NCBI GenBank assembly: GCA_016872605.1
Contig: VGZI01000023.1
Span: forward strand, 1-48,177
Direction of reading: 5' to 3'
Source: Planctomycetota bacterium
GTDB taxonomy: Bacteria > Planctomycetota > Planctomycetia > Gemmatales > Gemmataceae
Length of the DNA: 48,177 nt
The notes beneath the pieces are model-generated. The model worked only from the letters and a program-made list of their open reading frames with translations, was not told the origin of the DNA and did no database searches. Shown here piece by piece: positions 42,450-48,177 of this stretch. Each line of letters opens with the position of its first letter. Within the stretch, counting starts at the first letter, position 1. Made by a program: the position numbers and the translations under genes.

Positions 42450-43499
42450 ATGATCCCGCAGCGTTGGCTGCCGTTGGCTGAACTCGTGGGCGCTCGTATT
42501 CGCGAGTTTGTGCGCGAGCCGGAGGTGATATTCTGGGTTTATGGCTTCCCGTTGGTGCTCGCGGTCGGGCTGGGTTATGCCTTCTCGAGTTCGCGTCCGG
42601 AATCGCCGGTCGTCGATGTCGCTCAATCGCCACGCGCCGAAAAAGTCGCAGAGCATCTGCGCAGCGAACGCTGGAAAGACGAGTCGCTCAAGGTCGATCT
42701 GCTTCCCGAAAACGAGTGCAAGGCCAGGCTCAAAAAGGGCAAGACATCGCTCTTCGTCGTCGCTCACGCCGACAAGATCGAATACGTCTATGATCCGGCT
42801 CGGGCCGACAGCACGCAGGCACGCTATTGGACGGAAGCGATCCTGTCGCGAAAGCACGACTCTGAAAATGCGATCAGCGAAACACACATCACCGAACGCG
42901 GCAGCAGGTACATCGACTTTCTCCTGCCCGGGCTGATCGGCATGAACATTATGGGCGGCGGATTGTTCGGCGTCGGTTTCGTGCTCGTCGATATGCGCGT
43001 GCGCAAGCTGTTCAAACGCTTGATGGCGACACCGATGCGGCACAGCGATTTTCTTCTATCGCTCCTCGTGGCTCGGTTGGTGTTTTTGTTGCCGGAGATG
43101 GCCAGCCTGCTGTGCGTCGGCTACTTCTGGTTCGATGTGCCGATCCACGGGTCGACTGTCACGCTGCTCGCCGTCATTCTGATCGGCGCGACGGCATTCT
43201 CGGGCATCGGGCTGTTGCTCGGCAGTCGCACGGAGAAGACCGAGACGGCGTCCGGGCTAGTCAACATGCTCATGCTGCCGATGTACATTTTTTCGGGAGT
43301 GTTCTTCTCGTCGAAGCGATTTCCTGACGAGGCGCAGCCAATGATTCAAGCGTTGCCGTTAACTCAGTTAAACGATGCGTTACGCGAGGTGATGCTGGAG
43401 GGAGCGAGCATCATGGATGTGAACTGGCGGCTGGGAATTCTGTCGGCGTATGCGCTCGTGACGTTCACGCTGGCGCTATGGTTTTTCAAGTGGCGGTGA
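42450..43499 (+). CDS. ABC-2 type transporter permease
   Basis: This 349-residue protein starts at the ATG at 42450 with GAGG 7-8 bases upstream. A first membrane helix (about 25-45) precedes a large external loop (about 50-165), and five more helices (about 167-187, 208-232, 238-258, 272-292 and 325-345) follow, with the conserved L-P-G-L-I-G-M-N-I and L-P-L-T-Q-L-N-D-A-L-R segments of ABC-2 permeases. Such permeases export drugs, lipids or polysaccharides when paired with an ATP-binding subunit. The ATPase gene is not next to it on either side, so it is an orphan here. An inverted repeat follows the stop. Confidence 0.9.
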   Translation: MIPQRWLPLAELVGARIREFVREPEVIFWVYGFPLVLAVGLGYAFSSSRPESPVVDVAQSPRAEKVAEHLRSERWKDESLKVDLLPENECKARLKKGKTSLFVVAHADKIEYVYDPARADSTQARYWTEAILSRKHDSENAISETHITERGSRYIDFLLPGLIGMNIMGGGLFGVGFVLVDMRVRKLFKRLMATPMRHSDFLLSLLVARLVFLLPEMASLLCVGYFWFDVPIHGSTVTLLAVILIGATAFSGIGLLLGSRTEKTETASGLVNMLMLPMYIFSGVFFSSKRFPDEAQPMIQALPLTQLNDALREVMLEGASIMDVNWRLGILSAYALVTFTLALWFFKWR

Positions 43500-43504
43500 A
43501 TATG

Positions 43505-43558
43505 CCGCTTGCGGCTTCGCGTTCGCAGGGCGCCAGTTGAACGCAAAGCCGCAAGCGG
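43505..43558. repeat. Inverted CCGCTTGCGGCTTCGCGTTC repeat between convergent genes
   Basis: Arms 43505-43524 and 43539-43558 are reverse complements with one mismatch around a 14-base loop. It sits between the ABC-2 permease stop and the serpin stop and is a likely bidirectional terminator. Confidence 0.9.
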
Positions 43559-43567
43559 AAACGACGA

Positions 43568-44788
43568 TTACACCGGATTCGCCACACGCCCGGCAAAGAG
43601 GATCCCGCCGGAGCGGTTGTCGCGAATGACGAAAACGAACGGATGGTCCGCATGGAAGTTCGCTGACGGAACTATGGGCCGAATCGGCGCCGACAGCGTT
43701 TTCATGATGACCGCCGTTGCCGCCGCCGCCTCGGTGCCTTTTTCGTGCACGTCGACGAACGCCTTGTGAATGACGTCGCTGATCATGAGCTTTTCCTGGC
43801 TCGTCATACCGCTGAAGTCAGCCGCCCGCGTGAAGGCGATCGGCATGCCCATGTCGGCCAGCGTCTGCTTCAAGCTGAACTGTGACGTGAACTTGAACTT
43901 GGGAAGCTTGACATCGACTTCGTACAGCTTCTTCGACTTCAGCCAGGCGTCGAGGTTCGCAGCGGTCAGCTTCAATTCCAAGTCCTTCAGTCCGTCCTTC
44001 TTGCGCGGAAGAATCACGAGCATCGACAGATCGTTCTGCTCGTAGGGGAGCTCAAGTAGCTGCGCCGTCTCGCCGTCGACGAACGAGTAATCGGCCTTGC
44101 GATGCATCATCATCGCCTGGACTTTACTGGTCGGCGTCGTCCAGAAATCGGCCTTCTTGGTCGCGCCGGCGAAGAACTCGTCCATCCAGGCAGCCTTGAA
44201 GTAGATCGCATTGGTCAGGACGAGCCGGGTGTCCAGGTCAATCGCGCCTTGCGGAATGAGGTCCTTGATCTTGCCTTGTGTCTGTTTGTCGATCCAGTCG
44301 TTGATGGTGACACGCGACGGCTCGGAAGCTCTGATGAAATCAAGCTCCTGCAGGCCAGCCCCGTAGTTCTTTTGCACGAGTTGGAGAAAATCAGGCCGAA
44401 ACGCGCTGCCGGCTTGACCCCAGAGACGATTGGCGACTTTCAGCTTGTAGGCCCGCTCGCCGCCGACGCCGTTCTGCTGATTGATCAGCGCCGCAAAGGC
44501 TGCATGCAGCTTGTCCTCGGCCAGCGTGTAGCGCAGGGCTTTTGCCATTTGCTCGGCGGTCTGTCCACGCGCGCCAGCGTAGGTCATGCCGAGCGCTGTT
44601 GAGATGCTGTACGGCGAGTAGAACAGGTTTCCGTCCTTGGCCGCCAATTTTGCATACAGTTCCAGCGCGAACTGATTGTTGTCGGCGACGACCTTGCCGA
44701 CGGCCGGCGACGGCAGCTTTCCCTGGCCATAGACGGAACCAACCGCCAAGAGGCAGAGCACGCTAGCCATTGCGAAAAACGATCTCAT
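43568..44788 (-). CDS. Secreted serpin (protease inhibitor)
   Basis: This 406-residue protein has a signal peptide (about 1-21) and a full serpin body with N-L-F-Y-S-P-Y-S-I-S near residue 55, T-N-A-I-Y-F-K-A-A-W near 192 and D-H-P-F-V-F-V-I-R near 381. The hinge of the reactive loop, E349-K-G-T-E-A-A-A-A-T358, fits the inhibitory consensus. By family spacing the P1 residue is about Leu365, before Ser366, which would fit a chymotrypsin- or elastase-like target. An AAGGAG site lies before the ATG at 44788. Bacterial serpins usually inhibit host or self proteases; the target here is unknown. Confidence 0.93.
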   Translation of the reverse strand: MRSFFAMASVLCLLAVGSVYGQGKLPSPAVGKVVADNNQFALELYAKLAAKDGNLFYSPYSISTALGMTYAGARGQTAEQMAKALRYTLAEDKLHAAFAALINQQNGVGGERAYKLKVANRLWGQAGSAFRPDFLQLVQKNYGAGLQELDFIRASEPSRVTINDWIDKQTQGKIKDLIPQGAIDLDTRLVLTNAIYFKAAWMDEFFAGATKKADFWTTPTSKVQAMMMHRKADYSFVDGETAQLLELPYEQNDLSMLVILPRKKDGLKDLELKLTAANLDAWLKSKKLYEVDVKLPKFKFTSQFSLKQTLADMGMPIAFTRAADFSGMTSQEKLMISDVIHKAFVDVHEKGTEAAAATAVIMKTLSAPIRPIVPSANFHADHPFVFVIRDNRSGGILFAGRVANPV

Positions 44789-44920
44789 GTTGACTCCTTT
44801 TGGGTTGAAGACATGATTCTACCAGATTGACGATTTTCGTTTCCACATCGCTTGCAAAACGCAAAAAAAAACTGCTGGTGGCGTAGCGGAGGCATGCACT
44901 TGCTTGCGCGGCGTGCTGGC

Positions 44921-45934
44921 TCAATCGAAAGGCTCGATCTTCTCTCCGCCGCGCGGGGTGCCGAGCGCCTTCAGAACCTGCGGGCTGATGTCATTGCGGA
45001 TCGTGCGGACCGATCCGTCGGCCATGCCGAACTGTGTGCCGCCAGGACTCGGTCCGCCGAATCCGTTGACGGTCGTGTTCAAGCCGAGTGCAGGGTCGCG
45101 CAGGCTACCGGGCTGCGCCCACGGTTTCAGGCCCGTCGTAATTTCACCGAAGAGAATGGTCTCCGCGGCGCTGTCGGTGATGTCCTTCAGGGCAATCGGT
45201 TTGGGCCCGAACACATGAATATTGCCTGCATAATGCATCAAGGGGTAGCCACCAGCTTCGCGTTCCTTGACCGATGGATGGAGGTACGGCGGTATCGACT
45301 CGCGCACGGCCTTGGCGTTCGCCGGCACGTCCCACGGTTTGTCGAGATCAATCTGTTTGAAAAGTGGTTCCTGATCAACGTAGGGCAGAATCAGCGTTGC
45401 CCAGCCATGCAAAGCTCGCCCCTGTTGATTGAACATGCCACCCGGAGGCAGCTCTTTTTTCACATGATGATGATTGTGCGCTGCTAGCACGATTTGCTTG
45501 AGATTGTTTTCTGAGACGCGCTTGGGAGTCGCCATGCGTGTGGATTGGGTGAGCCGCTCCTCGGTCGTCGCCAGCCAGAATACTTGATGCGTCACGCTGA
45601 TCGCCGCGATACCGGCGAGGAAGAACATCATGATGATACCGACCAGCTTGAAGGTCCGCGACCAGGGCCAAACCGTGTCCTCCGAACGATGGGAGGCGAA
45701 CCACTGGCCGAACCAATGCACGCCGATGATCAGCCCGGCGAGGCAGCCAGTGCACAGTCCGATGGCCGGCCAATCGACGGATCGTTCCAAGACGAGCCGA
45801 ATCGGGTAAATCACCCAACCCGCCAGCAGGCGAAACATCATGTCGAATCCCGCGTCGCCGGGCAGCAAACCGCACAGGATCGCGATAATGGCGATGACGA
45901 CGAGCAATTCGATGAGCGTGAAGGCGCGGCGCAT
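44921..45934 (-). CDS. DUF1559-type protein with pilin N-terminus and extra membrane segments
   Basis: This 337-residue protein starts with a prepilin-type segment (R-R-A-F-T-L-I-E-L-L-V-V-I-A-I-I). Ordinary DUF1559 proteins go from this helix almost straight to N-N-L-K-Q-I; here that motif is near residue 145, after about 115 inserted residues holding three probable membrane helices (about 33-50, 60-82 and 95-120). The rest is typical: P-P-G-G, L-P-Y-V-D-Q, and the C-terminal F-G-M-A-D-G-S-V-R-T-I. Such proteins are abundant in planctomycetes and of unknown function. It is the last gene of a minus-strand group with two membrane proteins upstream. Confidence 0.85.
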   Translation of the reverse strand: MRRAFTLIELLVVIAIIAILCGLLPGDAGFDMMFRLLAGWVIYPIRLVLERSVDWPAIGLCTGCLAGLIIGVHWFGQWFASHRSEDTVWPWSRTFKLVGIIMMFFLAGIAAISVTHQVFWLATTEERLTQSTRMATPKRVSENNLKQIVLAAHNHHHVKKELPPGGMFNQQGRALHGWATLILPYVDQEPLFKQIDLDKPWDVPANAKAVRESIPPYLHPSVKEREAGGYPLMHYAGNIHVFGPKPIALKDITDSAAETILFGEITTGLKPWAQPGSLRDPALGLNTTVNGFGGPSPGGTQFGMADGSVRTIRNDISPQVLKALGTPRGGEKIEPFD

Positions 45935-45985
45935 GGGATGTCTCTTGTCTTGCCGCTTGCTTGTGGCGAGCGCGGCATGAACCCA

Positions 45986-46426
45986 TCAGCGCAAATCACT
46001 TTGCCGCTGCAAAAACTCCGGCGTCTCAATGAGCCACACCGTCGTCCGTTGCAGGCCAACGCCGACAAGACCGGCTGCGAACATCAGGACGACCAATGCA
46101 ATCAGACACATCGTCCAGCGCCACGACCACTCCGCCGGCCAAATCGTCGCATCATTCTTGGTCCGAATCGCATCGTAAAGCCAGGCAACGAAGTAATGCA
46201 GCGCGATCGTTGCCGCCAACACGAATACAACACCCGTCAGCATGCCGATCGGCTCGACCGTGATCCTCGGCACGACGCGTTCCGAAAATCGCCACCAGCC
46301 AATGAGCAGCGTCCAGCCGCCGTCGAGAAACGCTCCTGTCCACATCACAGACGCCATGGCAATCGGCAATAGCAGCATGGCCGCCAACAAGTAAAACATC
46401 GGCTCGATCAGCGTCCACGTCTTCAT
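45986..46426 (-). CDS. Small multi-pass membrane protein, unknown function
   Basis: The 146-residue product starts at the ATG at 46426 with GGAG 7 bases upstream. It has about three hydrophobic segments (about 10-30, 60-85 and 100-122), with several Trp. It overlaps the end of the preceding frameshifted gene by four bases (ATGA), so they form an operon that also leads to the DUF1559-like gene 51 bases on. No motif was recognised; its membrane segments and Trp-rich composition recall the inserted region of the DUF1559-like neighbour. Confidence 0.7.
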   Translation of the reverse strand: MKTWTLIEPMFYLLAAMLLLPIAMASVMWTGAFLDGGWTLLIGWWRFSERVVPRITVEPIGMLTGVVFVLAATIALHYFVAWLYDAIRTKNDATIWPAEWSWRWTMCLIALVVLMFAAGLVGVGLQRTTVWLIETPEFLQRQSDLR

Positions 46427-47047
46427 CGCTTCTCCGCCGGCAAGGCCTTGGCGATCTCGTCCGACGCCATCGTGCGAATCTCGCCGTCCACGCATAAGAC
46501 CAGGCGCTCCGCTCCAAACAACTCCGGCTCGAACGCGAGCGGCATCTTGTCGTTGCCGCGCACGCCGGGCACATAGAGATAGCGAGCCTCCGTGGGATAC
46601 GGCACGAGCCAGACGCCAACGGCGATGCTCGGCTCCGATGCGCTCGGCGGAAACTTGCCTGCGTTGGCGTCAGCGTATCTCCACAGGGCGTCCTTGAGCT
46701 TGGCGAGTTGATCCTTGCGTTCTTGCAGCTTCTTCGTCTTGTCCTCGTCCACGAGTTGATGTGTCGCCCCCTTTTTCTCCCACGCGCCCGGCGTCATGAG
46801 TTTACGCGCGCCGGAGATCATCGTCAGCACCAGGACGAACAGCAAGCCCCACAACGTCATCCAGCCCGAGCGCCTTGAAATAGCTGAGCTCCGGCAGAAA
46901 CGTCCAGTCCTTGGCGAGGTAGTTCCAGAGCAGCATGATGAAGAGCGCGGAAAGCAAGAAGCCCGCCAGGAAGAACGAGATGTTCTCCAGGCGCACCCGC
47001 GCAAGATCGGTTAACGACACGGACGGCATGCCGGCAAAGAGATGCAT
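46423..47047 (-). pseudogene. Pilin-like membrane protein gene with an apparent 1-base frameshift
   Basis: From the ATG at 47047 (GGGAGGG 6 bases upstream) the frame reads M-H-L-F-A-G-M-P-S-V, one membrane helix and a soluble stretch to about residue 61 (S-Y-F-K-A-L-G), then leaves the coding pattern. A second frame continues with W-M-T-L-W-G-L-L-F-V-L-V-L (another helix) and a domain (L-K-D-A-L-W-R-Y-A-D-A-N, then A-R-Y-L-Y-V-P-G and V-D-G-E-I-R-T-M) that ends at 46423. Removing one G from the GGG at 46865-46867 would join both parts into one protein of about 207 residues. This may be a real frameshift, programmed slippage, or sequencing error. It is coupled to the small membrane gene. Confidence 0.7.
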
Positions 47048-47575
47048 GGCCGACCCTCCCGAAACATGACGTGAACGGAGCCACATCGACCACAATAATT
47101 GTACTCGGAATTGTCATGCCGGGTTTCTACTCTTCGCGAAGTCCCTGGTCATCTGGCGATGGAAGTGGAATACAGCATACCGCAAGACACCAGCCTCCGC
47201 TACCAGCTTCTCACGTGAGATGAGGAGGTGGAATTCGCGAAATTCCCCGTGTTTTTTGGCATTTTTCCACCCACTCACTCACTTGTGCGCTCTACAGGCT
47301 GCGCGATTTCTGGGCTGACGCTCAATCTGCATGCACCAGTTTTCTCGCGACCGACTTGGCGTTTCGCTTGCCGGCGCGGTACGATCGGAGGCAGCGCGCA
47401 GTCTCTCACAACGGAGCTTGACAACGGACGGGCCACGTTGCCGTGGCCGGTGTCGGTACTCCGACACCGGTGAAGTGTCAGTGGCGGAGAGATTGAAGTT
47501 ACGTGGCACGAGAGGCGTCGCCGAGGCTTCGCCGGGGTCTGAGTACAGACTCCCGGCCACGGCCCGAACCGCTTC
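47048..47575. other. Non-coding 528 bp with nested hairpins
   Basis: No gene is supported. The prominent structure is CCGGTGTCGG (47447-47456), loop TACT, CCGACACCGG (47461-47470), a perfect 10-bp stem, next to GGCCAC/GTGGCC (47431-47448), with partly matching units at about 47540-47565, so it forms a larger compound repeat. It lies downstream of the partial gene at the edge and upstream of the frameshifted gene, and probably holds the latter's promoter. Confidence 0.55.
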
Positions 47576-48177
47576 TCACTCCTCGCGGATGTTGTCCATC
47601 GGGTTGGAAATCCACGGCGTGACGACGCGGCCGCGCCAGGCGGCGCCGGCTGGTCCGCGCTCCTCGAAATACAGGCGAAAGACGGACCAGGCAACCGACT
47701 CTTTGCCCGTGTGTTCGCTATGTTGCTCCAGCCAGCGGATCGACTCGCCGGGCTTCACCGTTGCGAAATCGCCCTTGTGCGAGAGGCACTCCCACTTCAC
47801 GGCGGACAGGCTGCTGCCGAAGCCTTCGGTCGAGCCGGTCTCGCCGTGGACGCCGGGCTTGGTGTGCAACGTCAACTCGCGCTGCGATGTATTGGTGAGC
47901 GTGACCTCGAAAGTCGCGACGATCGACTTGCCGAGGATGCCGGGGAACTGTTTGCGAACCAGCGGCGGCTTGAACTCGGCCTTGGCTTGCCATGACGCGA
48001 AGTCCTGGCAGAGCAGTCGGCGATCTTCGTCCTCCATCGCGAACGTCTGCTTGGCGCCCACCTCGATCGGCCGAATCTTGGCGCCATAACGGCTCTTGCG
48101 CCATTCGGTTTCCCATTTCGGGCCGAAATTCTGGTAGTCGTAGTAGGCTGGCCGGCTGAAGTGCAAATAGTGAGTGT
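47576..48177 (-). CDS. Partial gene at the window edge, unknown function
   Basis: An open frame runs leftward from the edge to a stop at 47576-47578, so at least 199 residues of a C-terminal part are present and the true start lies outside. The visible part has a Tyr/Arg-rich start (Y-Y-D-Y-Q-N-F-G-P-K-W), an acidic middle, a beta-strand segment (V-T-L-T-N-T-S-Q-R-E-L-T-L-H-T-K) and an ending F-R-L-Y-F-E-E-R-G-P then P-W-I-S-N-P. It might be a carbohydrate-binding or beta-sandwich domain; I do not recognise a family. A TTG within it should not be taken as the start. Confidence 0.6.
   Translation of the reverse strand, partial: THYLHFSRPAYYDYQNFGPKWETEWRKSRYGAKIRPIEVGAKQTFAMEDEDRRLLCQDFASWQAKAEFKPPLVRKQFPGILGKSIVATFEVTLTNTSQRELTLHTKPGVHGETGSTEGFGSSLSAVKWECLSHKGDFATVKPGESIRWLEQHSEHTGKESVAWSVFRLYFEERGPAGAAWRGRVVTPWISNPMDNIREE

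Noticed and set aside
47331..48089. 252-codon plus-strand frame over the edge gene
   Set aside because: It runs through the hairpin repeat and is antisense to a better minus-strand reading with normal composition.

Overview
The window looks like a chromosomal segment of a planctomycete, most likely from the Gemmatales/Gemmataceae side. The evidence is composition and gene content: GC-rich DNA, a DUF1559 protein with a pilin-type N-terminus, a type I sulfatase, a pre-peptidase (PPC) domain surface protein, a Minf_1886-type protein beside a PSP1/RicT protein, a MiaE hydroxylase, lipid A genes, a bacterial serpin, and many long gene-end inverted repeats. No rRNA, tRNA, CRISPR array, phage or transposase was recognised. 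All family names come from reading motifs, not from a database search.

Layout. 1-8.1 kb (+): PPC-domain secreted protein, STAS protein, a QueC-like enzyme, glycerol kinase, a DUF58 protein overlapping a BatD-like membrane protein, and a coiled-coil lipoprotein ending at a strong hairpin. 8.2-10.0 kb (-): a three-gene unit of a small Tyr/Asp/Gly-rich protein, a DUF692/MNIO enzyme and a short DUF2063-like partner. This is the best candidate for an undescribed system: a peptide-modification locus whose substrate would be an unusual low-complexity protein. 10.4-18.0 kb (+): a small membrane protein, a secreted zinc metalloprotease, a membrane protein with a winged-helix regulator, IspH, and a DUF3179 protein with a CcmH-like tail. 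18.0-24.0 kb: small Cys protein, RNase III, TPR protein, sulfatase, MiaE. 24.1-28.8 kb (+): anchored unknown, TolC-type lipoprotein, SGNH hydrolase, stand-alone B3/4 protein. 29.4-31.9 kb (-): M24-like protein lacking ligands, gamma-carbonic-anhydrase-like protein, and a membrane protein interrupted by an in-frame TGA. 32.0-37.3 kb (+): serine hydrolase, then lpxD, a second lpxD-like gene without the N-terminal domain, and lpxI. 37.3-39.9 kb (-): NrfH-like tetraheme protein, sigma-54 response regulator, monoheme cytochrome. 40.3-43.5 kb: a 52-residue membrane protein, a membrane-anchored unknown, the Minf_1886/RicT pair and an ABC-2 permease. 43.6-48.2 kb (-): serpin, a DUF1559 protein with extra membrane segments, two small membrane proteins (one frameshifted), and a partial gene running off the edge.

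How the parts fit. Much of the content serves the cell surface: lipid A synthesis (two LpxD-like proteins and LpxI), secreted hydrolases, TolC-type export, a pilin-like cluster and a serpin. A second theme is redox and heme: NrfH, a monoheme cytochrome and a CcmH-like tail. Gene ends are often marked by long inverted repeats of at least a dozen different families. In several places a repeat arm itself supplies the stop codon, once for both of two convergent genes. Two genes carry disruptions that deserve checking: the in-frame TGA at 31587-31589 and a +1 G near 46865-46867.
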